Source: Arctopsyche grandis (taxonomy: Eukaryota; Arthropoda; Insecta; Trichoptera; Hydropsychidae). From it: 64,000 nt of DNA. The stretch is from contig NC_135357.1 in assembly GCF_051622035.1 (NCBI RefSeq), positions 14,755,001 to 14,819,000 on the forward strand, given 5' to 3'. The first letter of the stretch is position 1; every line of letters starts with the position of its first letter. Under the pieces are notes generated by a model that had not been told where the DNA came from, did no database searches, and saw only the letters and a program-made list of their open reading frames with translations. Below, piece by piece: positions 34,746 to 45,150 of the stretch. The position numbers and the translations under genes are program-made.

Positions 34746-36561
34746 TTTAGGTCAATGATTTATTCTTCAAACTTAAATTTTATTTTTTTAATAGGTTGTC
34801 CGGATTACATTTGACAAAAAAATGTTTTGTTCCGTTAACCAAAATAAATTGCTGAGTCAAATTTCAATGATTTGGTATAATCATTAACTATGACACAAAT
34901 ATCGTAGTAGGAAGATTGTTATTCTGTTTCTGGTCCTTTTTAAGTAATGGTATTTGAATTTGAACAAATGATGTCTAAATTGTCTCGAATCAAACTAAGG
35001 TTGTGCTTGGTACTTGTGCAAATTCATCGTAAAAATTGAAAGTCATTTGAAAATTTTTCGCTAAATTCTAACGATTAATACTTGAAATTAAAAAAATATA
35101 TGAAATCAGAAGCTAAGATAATTAAATGAAATAGATAATTAAATGGTGTATAACTACATTTGTATGTATGTATGGATTGAATAACAGATAAATTCATGAA
35201 AGAAATTTGAATATATGAATCTAAAACACTCAATTTTGATATTTCGAAGTCGTGTGTTCTTAAAAATGGAGTGCGGGTGGTACATTTTCCCCACTTTTCT
35301 ACATTTTTCCCACCCCAAGAGCAATAACGTCCGACGAAAACATAAAGGATGATGACGCCGGCCACTTGTTATTGCGCAATCTTTTATTGGTATATTGATA
35401 CTCGTCCGAAGTACGTCGTAAAATTGATATGAACGTCGTAAAACCGGCCACAGTAAAGCCACTGACTGATAGACAGCAACTCACACACATGCATTCAACC
35501 AAACTTAATGAAATGTTTTACTGCAAATCGAACGGTCGGAATTTAGATTACGGAAACAACGCTCATATTACAGTTGCTTGCTCATTTACATTATTTAACA
35601 TTTTTCTGTGTAAAATGATTAAATATATTTTTCTATTTATAAAAATATTTAACGTGCTTCCCATAGGCTACTATGAGTCCTACGTATCCTATAGATAACG
35701 ATTGTTAAAATTTTAATGAAATTGTATTATGTATATGTATATTTTCCACTCAATACGTGTTTGTTTATTTATTAATATTAACAGTAGGTGAACGTGAATT
35801 AAAACTGTTCCTGTTTATGTCAAAATGTAGTTTTGTCACACAATAATAACATTGACTCATGCAGTGATCGAAATTTTAATTTTTTCTTTTCCTACTTTTT
35901 CCTCATTCACAATTATATTTTTAAGAATATAATGTGTTCAAATTTCTTATTGTTTTAGTGCTAAGAATATTAAATTTGTTCATTGAACGAGTTTGTAAAT
36001 AAATGGAGCGTTTGATATTACGTAATAATGGTAAAAATTGTGTGTTTGCATTTTTAAAGTTCTTTCAAGATAGTTACAGATACTATTATATTTCCATTTA
36101 TTTGAATGCTGAGCAAGCAGCGGCAAATTTTCTTTCTTCTATTATTGAAATTAATTACAATTGCAAAAATTCCACATCCGCAAAATTGCCACTTGATAGC
36201 TGTGTAGAGTTTCATTTTTTCCCACTTTTTTTCCCGCTTTGAAATTTGAAACTGCAATATAATGCACACGTTGACCTCAAATTTGTGTGAGGTGTATTCA
36301 TGCAAAATTAGGTAAAGCATTTAGAAAACGTGTATCGCAAATATTTACAATTTGAAATCAAAAGGTTAGATTCGTGTGTACTTTGATTCATATTATACAA
36401 TATTGCTTATTTAATATTCATTTCTAATCAATGTTTATAATAACAATAATGGAATATTACATTTTATTCGTAAATTATGTACTGACTTAATATGCATTGA
36501 ATGTTAATTTATCTCAAGCTCTAATTATTTTATAAATATAACAAAAAATATTGAAATTGTT
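34746..36561. other. AT-rich intergenic; unremarkable
   Basis: 35260-35470 is slightly more balanced in composition. Frames on both strands (35075, 35154, 35429, 36003, 36054) overlap each other and show no domain. Confidence 0.4.
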
Positions 36562-36602
36562 AATAATTTTGTATTGTCTTATCGAGACAATACAAAATTA
36601 TT
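36562..36602. repeat. Perfect 18-bp hairpin with 5-base loop
   Basis: AATAATTTTGTATTGTCT, loop TATCG, then the exact complement. Likely a local template switch. No run of T after it that would suggest a polymerase III product. Confidence 0.8.
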
Positions 36603-37850
36603 GGATTTAAAATCGAAGTAAATAAAATAAAAGTCTCTTATATTAGCTATAGATAATTTTATTATTAAAACACATCATATGGATAATGATTGTATATTTA
36701 CATTATAGTTTATTTTCATCTCCTTAATTTTATATCATACATATATATTTATTTATTATTCATTAATATATATATGTTTTCACTTAAAATTGAGATAAAG
36801 TCTTCAGCGTATAACTATAATTTGTAACATAGTTTATTAATATTACTTATTATTATATTATTAAAACACAACCATATGATTTCATCAAAATATAAATGTA
36901 TGTATGTGTGTTAAAATTAACAATAATTATGGTGTGGCCTGTGAGCATAAAAAATCGATTGAGGCTTTTAAAATATACGAATATTATAATGATTTTCCCC
37001 CATAAAGTGCTCACAAGTAACACCAAATAAAAATATAAAAAACAAATAAACAATAATGACAATAATAAAAACGTCGACCCAATATTTATTTAAATCATTG
37101 AATGAACCCTTTCGACCCTTACGAATTACTTGCTTAGATGATTTCAATACTCCAATAGTAAAAAGATGTTGCCCAAAAATTAAAATATCGTAGAACTAAT
37201 TAAAATTTAGTCTCTTTATGAAAATTTAATTCCTAAGATTTAATAGATAGTACAAAAACATTCCATACAATCAAATCTTATTTTTTTTTTTTAAATATTG
37301 AAATTCAAATAATGATAATATTTTATACGTGTAATTTCGTATAAAACGCTGAATTTACATACAACTAACGTTATGTCTTTAATTTAATCTGATATATTCT
37401 TTTTAGTTTATTACTTATGCTTTTTGCCGATCTAAATCTAATTCAGAAGCATACTAGCATCTAAGTTTCATAAATTAAGTATTATTATTGAATCGAGAAT
37501 CTATAATCCTTAAGTACATATTATAATATAATATATAATATAATGTGACTCATCAATGCCTCTTTTTATATAGTATACGATAGAAATGTATAAAAATTGA
37601 AATTTGAACAATATATTAACCAGCATATGGGCATACCGTGAACTTTTACGACAATCTGAGCACAAGTATTATTGCATTAATCACATTATTCGTTCACAAT
37701 ACGCTTCTGCCGTAATAGTAGATACATTAAACAAGTCCTTCATTCAAATTAGACAACAATCCAAAGACTCGCCGCTGTATACGACGCAGATTAGCGTCGT
37801 CGGTATCGAACGGGTTCGGTGGGTCGACGTCGATCTTTTTTAGCGAGTGC
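36603..37850. other. AT-rich sequence downstream of traffic jam
   Basis: May contain the tj 3' UTR end: the first AATAAA on the minus strand below the stop codon that I found is at 37412-37407. The 79-codon plus frame at 37604-37843 has no domain. Confidence 0.3.
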
Positions 37851-38047
37851 CCTCACGCCAATGACTTAACATAGCAATAGTCGAACGTTTTACGAGTACA
37901 ACGCGATCCTCGCTCCCTTCCGAACAACATTCCAACTGCACACGTGCATAAAACTTAACACGAACTTAACAAGACGGCGGCCGGGGGCGGCGCCCTTCAA
38001 TAGCGCTGCCACGCCGCCGAGGATTTCTGCGGCGGCGCCAGCTGCCG
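37851..38047 (-). other. tj: Proximal 3' UTR of traffic jam (inferred)
   Basis: GC-rich sequence directly after the stop codon on the minus strand (plus-strand blocks such as GGCGGCCGGGGGCGGCGCCC near 37975-37995), changing to AT-rich below about 37850. In Drosophila the tj 3' UTR is a known source of piRNAs in ovarian somatic cells; whether that holds here cannot be read from sequence. Confidence 0.4.
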
Positions 38048-38953
38048 TCACAGATAATAATCTGCAGGGGCACCTTCAGGCAAGTTCCTGGATCCCAACA
38101 GCCTCTGCTTCAGCATATCGCGCTCCTGAGCCACGCGCGACAGCTCCATCTTCATACGCGCCAAAGTCTCGTGCAGGGAGCGATTCGTCAACTCCAAATC
38201 CTGCCTCTGTTGTAAACGTTTACTGCGACAGTTCTGAGCGTATCCTCGATTCTTTAAAGTGCGCCTCTTCTGCTTCAATCGGACGACTTCCTCCCGAGGA
38301 CAACCGTGCAAGCGCTTGTTGAGCTCGCGCACAGACAGCGACATGAGCATATCGTCGTTGAGCAGATCGTCACTGCTCGTGGAATATCCGCTGGATATTA
38401 TTTGCATGCGAGGAGACATGACACTTCCGCCGGAACAAGCGCTCAACGGTCTCATCAAGTGGGTGGTGGATTCCGGTTGGATGTAATCGCGCCTCTCCCA
38501 CTCGTCGGGGAGCATGTGCATCGGCCTCAGGTCCAGAGGTTGCGGCTCTTGGCGCATGGCTTGAGGAAGCCACATCATGTCGTCCATGAGGCCCGGAGCT
38601 CGGTATCCGGGACTGCGGCTGCAAGGAGGGGTTTCTGGAGGAGAGGCTGGCGGTTCTATGTTGGGCCCGATGGCCACCAGCTCGGGCTGTTGTGCTTCGA
38701 AGTATCCGGATTCGCAAGGTGAGGGGCATTGAATGACGCGGCGCGGGTCGGGCCATCCGGCAGCTCGAGCCATCCGGGCGTCATCCTCGTGCCAGGAGGG
38801 CAGGCGCTGAGGCTCTCGTTTCACGTTGTCTTCGAGGTGATCCAGGACGAATTGTTGCACGTATTCGGCGGCCAGGTGGTCGTCAACGCGCCGCTCTTCG
38901 CCGCCTTCTTCGTTGCGCGGCGCTGGTACTTGCATCGCTAGTTTCTCGACCAT
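38048..38953 (-). CDS. tj: Large Maf bZIP transcription factor, traffic jam ortholog
   Basis: A 301-residue single-exon protein. Residues about 206-217 are the extended homology region ([12 protein letters not shown]) found only in Maf proteins. Residues 227-246 ([20 protein letters not shown]) are the Maf basic region with the diagnostic Gly-Tyr in place of the usual Ala. A leucine zipper follows with heptad residues L253, L260, M267, V274, L281. The N-terminus has the large-Maf activation segment [19 protein letters not shown] (about 31-48) and a Ser/Pro stretch (SPPETPP, about 104-110), so it is a large, not small, Maf. Such proteins bind TGCTGAC-type sites as dimers in the nucleus; in Drosophila Tj governs gonadal somatic cells. 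Start: this is the first in-frame ATG (the open frame runs on to 39124 without any ATG), with context AAAACAA. It is shorter than Drosophila Tj (about 500 residues, from memory), lacking long low-complexity inserts. Coding GC is far above the surroundings. Confidence 0.95.
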   Translation of the reverse strand: MVEKLAMQVPAPRNEEGGEERRVDDHLAAEYVQQFVLDHLEDNVKREPQRLPSWHEDDARMARAAGWPDPRRVIQCPSPCESGYFEAQQPELVAIGPNIEPPASPPETPPCSRSPGYRAPGLMDDMMWLPQAMRQEPQPLDLRPMHMLPDEWERRDYIQPESTTHLMRPLSACSGGSVMSPRMQIISSGYSTSSDDLLNDDMLMSLSVRELNKRLHGCPREEVVRLKQKRRTLKNRGYAQNCRSKRLQQRQDLELTNRSLHETLARMKMELSRVAQERDMLKQRLLGSRNLPEGAPADYYL

Positions 38954-39230
38954 TTGTTTTGCGGAGCGCGCTCGTTGGCGTGCGTGCGCGGCGCCGCGTT
39001 CGCGATCGACGACTGACGCCGAATGCTGAAAGCGCACAACCCGACGGAGGGCGGCTCCCACACCTCTCGCGGCCCCTCCCTCGCGACGCTCTCCGCCAAT
39101 CAGACCCGCCGTTTCATAACCCAATTATCCGGCGCACAATTTGTCCGCCGACTGCCAAAGTGGCGCTTCGTAGCCTCGTGCCTACTACCATAGCTTGTTC
39201 ACTTTTGTAAACAATGCTGCTGTCGATGTT
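38954..39230 (-). promoter_or_regulatory. tj: Probable tj promoter and 5' UTR
   Basis: GC-rich DNA immediately upstream of the tj start. No TATA box is visible on the coding strand. A TCAGTC match to the arthropod initiator lies at 39016-39011, about 60 bases before the ATG. Two CCAAT motifs (complement of the coding strand) occur at 39096-39100 and 39121-39125. The initiator and CCAAT assignments are inference from consensus only. Confidence 0.4.
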
Positions 39231-39239
39231 CGACGATTG

Positions 39240-40560
39240 TTACTTTATTTATTTATTTATTTGGAAAATTTACAGTTTATAAAGTTACATAGATTGATAG
39301 TAAAAAAAACATAATTATGTTAAGTAAACCATTAATAATTTTCACATATACATAGGTAAAAAAAAGAAAAGCTCAAACATTTAAAATAAGAAACAAAAAT
39401 GATAATAGAGTAAGATAGTTAGAGAAAACAAAAAGAAAAAAATAGAAATAGCAGTATAATAAAAATATCAAAATAATAAGAATAATAATATGATAAAAAT
39501 TATGAAATAATAAAAATAATATAATATATAACAAAAAACAAAAAGACAAAATAAATACATCAAAAAGCCAGCAGCATAGCTCGGACGTTAAGCTTCTGCT
39601 TACCGTCAAGAAGGTGCCGGGTTCTATCCCTGAATGAAAATTGATTTTTCAGAGTATGCTGTTGGTCAGACCTGGATTTGTGACTCCAGGTTGATCGTTT
39701 CCTATCAGAGTTTGCCAATTTTCTCTGATTTCATTGTTGAAACGGTTCCCGGAAAAAAAAATTGGCTAAAAATCCTTCCTTCCTACTATGTCACCACTAT
39801 TTGAAAATTTGATTGATGTATAATAAAAATTTATGTACAATTCATACATGTCTCGTTAATTTGCGAGTTTTTTCAGTGTCTCGCAATTCAACGACTTATA
39901 AAAAAAATGCTGTATTTGTATTTGTAATTGGCCAGGAAGGCGCATTGGGATTTACCTGTAAGGCCTTCCTGGTATATATGTAAAATAAAATAAAAAAAAA
40001 AAATTCATAATCACAATCGTAAATTTTCAATAAAATTAAATATCGAAAAACAAATTTGCAATAATCACTCTAGCTTGTATAGCATTAATATTAAATAAGT
40101 CAAACATAGAAATTGTTAAAATTAGTGTGTTGACGGTGGAGCTTGCACGCCAGATGAATGAGCTTCTTCCATAATTAGAAAAAGTATTAGGTATGTAAAG
40201 GAGCTCATTACATCTAGTCATTCTATTTGGCACACGCAATGATAGTTTGCTCAATAATTGAGGACAGTCGATCGAGCCGTTAAGGATGTTCAAAATTGTT
40301 GAGATGTCAGCTATCTCCCTTCTTTTGACAAGTGGAAGTAGATGCTGACACCTACAAGCATCTTCATAGGAAGTATAGGATAATCCAAAACGGCTACTGA
40401 TGTACCTCAAGAATCTCTTCTGAATGCGCTCCAATCTGTCTCTTGCACCAGAGTACTCTGGGTTCCAAACTTGGGATGCAAACTCAACAATACTTCTTAC
40501 GTATGCACAATATAGTATTTTGTATGATTTAATAGATTTTTAATAGATTTATCTACATAC
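39240..40560 (-). pseudogene. Jockey/CR1-like LINE, C-terminal ORF and 3' UTR, split by a SINE
   Basis: On the minus strand from 40560: YVRSIVEFASQVWNPEYSGA, then the 132-codon frame 40036-40434 with ERIQKRFLRYISSRF, SYEDACRCQHLLPLVKRREI, ILNGSIDCPQLLSKL and the C-terminus. This is the C-terminal domain of a jockey-superfamily LINE. Below it comes an AT-rich 3' UTR that ends in an (AAAT)n tail near 39240-39262. A full SINE-1 (39566-40005) has inserted in the UTR in the opposite direction. A 55-base piece of the same UTR (ATAGATTGATAGTAAAAAAA) is found inverted near 46240-46285. The copy is 5'-truncated; sense frame from 40434 to its stop is uninterrupted. Confidence 0.8.
39566..40005 (+). mobile_element. 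SINE-1, full-length reference copy
   Basis: About 440 bp: tRNA-like head from AGCCAGCAGCATAGCTCGGA (A box near TAGCTCGGACG), B box GGTTCTATCCC at about 39620-39630, body (CTGTTGGTCAGACCTGG, CAGAGTTTGCCAATTTTCTC, TCGTTAATTTGCGAG, CGCAATTCAACGACTTAT), and a 3' hairpin made of GGCCAGGAAGGC and GGCCTTCCTGG, ending in AAAAT-type repeats. The same 3' hairpin ends the LINE at 41469-42022, which implies that LINE's machinery moved it. Near identity to 18433-18876 suggests youth. Confidence 0.85.
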
Positions 40561-40569
40561 ATACATACA

Positions 40570-41250
40570 TACATTCTTCTTCTTCTAATGCCGAATCCGT
40601 ATTCAGACGTAGGCGACTACCATGGGCAGACATCGTTTATGGCCCGTGCGAATTCTTCCCTATCATGGGCAAGCCGAAATAGCTTTTCGAGAGCGAGTCC
40701 CATCCATGACCTGATGTTCCGGAGCTAAGAGAGCTTCTTTCTCCCAAGCCACCGTTTGCCTTATATTTTCCCTTATATGATTGTTTGTAGAAGGCGATAT
40801 TTGGGGCCGCGAATAATGTAGCCAAAGTATTCCATCTTACGGCGCTTCACCGTGTCAAGAAGCTCTCTCTTTTTATGTAGAAGCTGGAGGACTGTTTCGT
40901 TTCTTACATGCTCCTTCCACGAGATCTTTAGCATCCTCCGGTAACATCACATTTCAAAGGACTCTATCCTGTTCATGGATGCCACTAACAGTGTCTACGT
41001 TTCGCATCCGTACAGCAACACCGACCAAACATAGGAGTGCAGGACTCTTAAACGCAATTTCATAGACAACCTTCGACAAAATAAAACATTTTTCATGCTG
41101 CCGAAGGCATTTCGATCCTTCTTCTTATCTCCATTTTGGAACTGACGTCCGTATTGATCATTGCTCCTAGGTATTTGTATTGTTCGACCTGTTCAATCAT
41201 TTGGCCGCGCACACTCAGGTTTAATGGATCCGTCTTTTCTTTACATGTTA
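40570..41250 (-). pseudogene. Endonuclease-type LINE, C-terminal fragment, decayed
   Basis: From about 41250 on the minus strand: LSVRGQMIEQVEQYKYLGAM, then EIRRRIE, a region matching LHGCETWTL-type blocks with stops, SFEMWCYRRMLKIS near 40940, RRKMEYFGYIIRGPKYRLLQ and the end near 40575 followed by TTCTTCTTC repeats. Same lineage as 29885-30502 but broken by stops and frameshifts. Confidence 0.75.
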
Positions 41251-41277
41251 CCAATACATACATACATACATATGAGT

Positions 41278-41468
41278 ATTTGTACGTAGTAACAATTGAT
41301 GAAGTTTTGTGATCATGCGAAAAATTCAACTCGAGATTTTGACTGATTCAAATTCAAAATCGATCGAATCGAAGAAAAAGTGTGTGCGTGTCTGTGTAAT
41401 TTAAATAAATTTAATATTAAAACAAATGAATACTTACTATTAGATTCGCCATAGTTAAGCTGTTTATT
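41278..41468 (+). repeat. Repeat family F, partial unit interrupted by a LINE
   Basis: Matches the second half of the 0.4-kb unit at 42023 (GATGAAGTTTTGTGATCATG, TTTTGACTGATTCAAATTC, AAGTGTGTGCGTGTCTG, TTAGATTCGCCATAGTTAAG) and stops abruptly at GCTGTTTA, where the tail of the next element begins. The array resumes at 42023. Confidence 0.7.
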
Positions 41469-42022
41469 TTATTTTATTTTTTATTTAATTTACACCAAGA
41501 AGGCCCAACAGGTAAACCCAATGCGCCTTCCTGGCCAAAGACAATTATATAAACATATATGAACACCATCCATATATACACAAATACTTACATGTATACA
41601 CATACATACATACATAAATATAAAAATACACATATATACATATACATACATACACACCTACACATATATATATATATATATATATACACATACAATACAT
41701 ACATATACATACAAACATTATACATGCATATACACATCAACACATAAATAAAGATAAATTACTCATATATGTATATAAAAATAAAAAAATAGCATACATA
41801 TATAAATAAAGATAAAACCAACATAGATACACATTATGCTAAATAATAAAATTACAAAATGAAAACAACATGTGTAAATATGTATGTACATAGCTAGAAG
41901 TCATTTAAAATATGCTGCCTGACAGAACTGTATGATGCAGTAAAAACATCAAGGCTCCCAGAAAGTAGGTTAAATAATCGAATGGCTCTTGAAAGGGGTG
42001 AGTCATCAAGCACATTAAAAAT
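41469..42022 (-). mobile_element. Jockey-like LINE 3' end sharing the SINE-1 tail
   Basis: On the minus strand the first part reads VLDDSPLSRAIRLFNLLSGS and SSVRQHILNDF then stop (about 42012-41895), the extreme C-terminus of a jockey-type ORF2. The UTR is filled with expanded ATAC/ATGT microsatellite (41560-41770). It ends GGCCAGGAAGGCGCATTGGG, TTTACCTGTTGGGCCTTCTT, and an (AAAAT)n tail at about 41469-41485. That terminal hairpin is the SINE-1 tail. It is inserted in the repeat F array. Confidence 0.75.
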
Positions 42023-43433
42023 ACTGAGCGAAGCCGGGTAAAACAACTAGTATGAATATATTAACAAAATCGATTTGTTGATCAGGTCTGACTGAAACAT
42101 TATATAGCTAAAGATTTTCCATATAGTCAGACTGAAATATCCAAATAATGTATCAAATTTTCCGAGATTTCCTATAGAGATTATACACTGCGGTGTTTTC
42201 TTTTTACTTTATCTGTGTACGTAGTAACAATAGATGAAGTTTTGTGATCATGCGAAAAATCCAACTCGAGATTTTGACTGATTCTAATTCAAAATCGATC
42301 ACCGATCACGGTTTCATGATCTAGAAAAAGTGTGTGCGTGTCTGCGTAATTTAAATAAATTTAATAATAAAACAAATAAATATTCACTATTAGATTCGCC
42401 ATATATTACAAATAATGTATATTACAAATACTGAGAGAAGCCGGGTAATATAACTAGTATGAATATATTAACAAAATCGATTTTTTGATCACGTCTGACT
42501 GAAACATTATATAGCTAAAGATTTACCATATAGTCAGACTGAAATATCCAATAATGTATCAAATTTTTCGAGATATCCTATATAGATTATACACTGCGGC
42601 GTTTCCTTTTTACTTTTTCTTTGTACGTAGTAACCATAGATGAAGTTTTGTGATAATGCGAAAATTCTAACTCGAGATTTTGACTGATTCTAATTCAAAA
42701 TCGATCACCGATCACAGTTTCATGATCTAGAAAAAGTGTGTGCGTGTCTGTGTAATTTAAATAAGTTTAATAATAAAACAAATCAATACTTACTATTAGA
42801 TTCGCCATATTTAAGCTGTTTATATTACAAATACTGAGCGAAGCCGGGTAAAATAACTAGTATGAATATATTAACAAAATCGATTTGTTGATCAGGTCTG
42901 ACTGAAACATTATATAGCTAAAGATTTGCCATACAGTCAGACTGAAATATCCAATAATGTATCAAATTTTCCGAGATTTCCAATACAGATTATACACTGC
43001 GGTGTTTCCATTTTACTTTATCTACATACATGTGTATGTACGTAGTAACAATGCGAAAATTCCAACTCGACATTTTGACTGATTCGAACTCAAATCGATC
43101 ACTGATCACGTTTTCATGATCTAGAAAAAATGTGTGTGTGTGTGTGTGTGTGCCTGTGTATTTTGGGGATTTTTTGAACAACGTTAGTCGTATCAAACTG
43201 AAACTTAGCATCAGTTACTGAAATTCTTATCGATAAGAAGTAAATTTTTCCAAATTTTTAAGTTGACCGGAAATGGTACCTCCTCTTATATGTGTCGTCT
43301 TTTTTTAAGTTTTTAAATTTAATTATCTCCCAAACCGCTAATCGAATCAGACTAAAATTTTCATACGTATAATAGAAATTATAAATTTTATAACTTAAAC
43401 ATCTTTACCTGAACCGGAAGTAGTACTTTTACT
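42023..43433 (+). repeat. Repeat family F, tandem array of 0.4-kb units
   Basis: Units begin at ACTGAG[C/A]GAAGCCGGGTAA at 42023, 42430 and 42833, that is 407 and 403 bases apart, with about 90 percent or more visual identity. Each has CGATTT[G/T]TTGATCA, TAGTCAGACTGAAATATCCA, CACTGCGG, GTACGTAGTAAC and GATCACCGATCAC parts. The third unit runs into longer family sequence (GGTACCTCCTCTTATA near 43273, GAACCGGAAGTAGTAC near 43414). No coding capacity. Confidence 0.8.
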
Positions 43434-44458
43434 CTACAGCAGTTGTTCCTAATCTTTTATGACTCGCGTACCACTTGGTAATACATTACGCTAATTTGTA
43501 CCACCATATTAAAATGATTATATTTCATGAAATTTGTTATTGCAAGTGTAAATATATATATTATTTGCATGGTATGGCATGTAAAGACGCAATGGATTTG
43601 TTTTTTTAAGAAATTTTGTGGAAAAAAAGTTATTTGCGGACTCACGATTATAATACATATACTCAATGTTTTATATCTACTATTTCGTCATACTTCTATT
43701 ATAAATGGTTTTAATAAAAACACAAAATTATAAATTAAATATAATATATTTCCTTTTATTAAGTAAATCTCCTTACAAAATAAATTTAATTAAGTTCTTG
43801 TGCTTGTTTTGAGGAACGTTTTTTAAAATCCGGTTCAAATGATGTGGGATATTCCCTTAAGCCTGGAGCTGCATTCAATCTATTCCTGTATTTCTCTTTT
43901 ATAAAACGGTATCAACTGTCGGATTTTCGAACATCGACTGTACGTACATATTGACGTCGACTATGATTAATTAATAAAATTTATATAAAATATATAAAAA
44001 AACTAGCTGAATCCGGCATGCGTTGCAATGCCACAATAACGCATTCAATTCCCGTTCCCGTTCCCGCTTTCGTTTCCGTTTCCGTTCCCACTTGTCGGAA
44101 AAACGCAGGCAGCGAACAGCAAACACACGAAAACTTTGATATTATAGCGTTGCAATGACACTCATTCCCTTTTTTACCGTTTCCGATCCCGTTTTTTCCC
44201 GTTTTTTTTGCACAGTAATCTTCCCAGACATCCATTCAACAAATCCTGAAAGTTCCATCGTAATCGGTTCAGTGGTTTAGGAGCCTATTTGAGAAACTTA
44301 GACATACAGACACAGACATTAATTTATATATGTATATGTATATAGATATTTCTATTTATGATTATAAATCATTCTTTCTTGCATGTCTGCCATTACTGTT
44401 TTTTTTTCGCGTACCACCAACCGTCAACCGCGTACCACAGCTTGGGAACCGCTGCTCT
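43434..44458 (-). mobile_element. hAT-like element with remnant of a ZBED5-like transposase
   Basis: Ends: left CAGCAGTTGTTCCTAATC with GACTCGCGTACCAC after it; right CGCGTACCACAGCTTGGGAA then CCGCTGCTC. Such GGTTCCCAA...GTGGTACGCG ends belong to the hAT (Charlie-type) group. At 43801-43906 the minus strand reads FIKEKYRNRLNAAPGLREYP followed by FEPDFKKRSSKQAQ, the far C-terminus of ZBED5/FAM200-type hAT transposases (KTKYRNRLN...). The rest of the transposase is missing. A region of repeated TTCCCG/TTCCGT hexamers lies at 44050-44090. A clear target duplication could not be found. Confidence 0.65.
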
Positions 44459-45150
44459 AGAGAATCGAGGTTTATGCTTTTCTCAGAAACCTTTTAGTTT
44501 ATTGAATTGAAATTTCATATCTAGAAGTTTAAGCTTAATACCAAGTTATGTATAAATTTGGTAATATGGTAAGCATCCGTCAACAAGAAGTGGCAGTCTA
44601 TTCTTGTTCGAATTTTCTTCCACTATTTTTTTCGACCCCTTAAACATGTGTGCTCTTCACAAAAAAAATCAAATTTAATTATTGTATCAATGTGATGAAA
44701 TTAAAAAAAATCACCAAATTTAATAAACCGTAAATTTTTCCTCTTAGAAAAGTCAAAAATTTTGTGACCACGATTCTTTCCACACCCCTAAACGTATAGA
44801 ACTGAAAAGGTTTTGGTCAGAATTCGTAAGCCAGAAGTAGTATTTTTTTTTTAAAACAATATTTCCTTACTTTAATTTGACCTTTTAAATTATTTAAATT
44901 TTCTTGATATTTAATGTGTATGATAATTATAATGATTTTAAGTAATAAAAAAAATTCGAACATAATCCGACAACCGGAAGTAGAACTTTTGTCTTGTGAA
45001 AGTTTCCCTAAATTTTCGCTCAATTTATATCGAAAATCCTGTCATAACCAGTATGTTTGAACGTGTATGTATATATGTTTAATTATTGAATTTTGTTTTG
45101 TGACCTTCTTATATTCCTCAAATACAAATTAAGTCATGGGTTAGTCACAT
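44459..45150 (+). repeat. Repeat family F, partial copy
   Basis: Continues the family after the hAT insertion: CACACCCCTAAACGTATAGA, ATTCGTAAGCCAGAAGTAGT and CAACCGGAAGTAGAACTTTT match 22160-22410. The hAT element therefore jumped into a family F copy that spans 42023-45150. Confidence 0.65.

Noticed and set aside
37604..37843. 79-codon plus-strand frame opposite the tj 3' region
   Set aside because: No domain, no start or splice support; likely chance.
38259..38941. Open frames antisense or out of frame within traffic jam (38259-38486, 38306-38722, 38370-38756, 38729-38941)
   Set aside because: They are shadows of a GC-rich coding exon; the Maf frame has all the conserved motifs.
42023..43133. 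CRISPR array or satellite with functional meaning
   Set aside because: Units are about 0.4 kb, only about three in number, and dispersed copies exist; it is an interspersed repeat in an animal genome.
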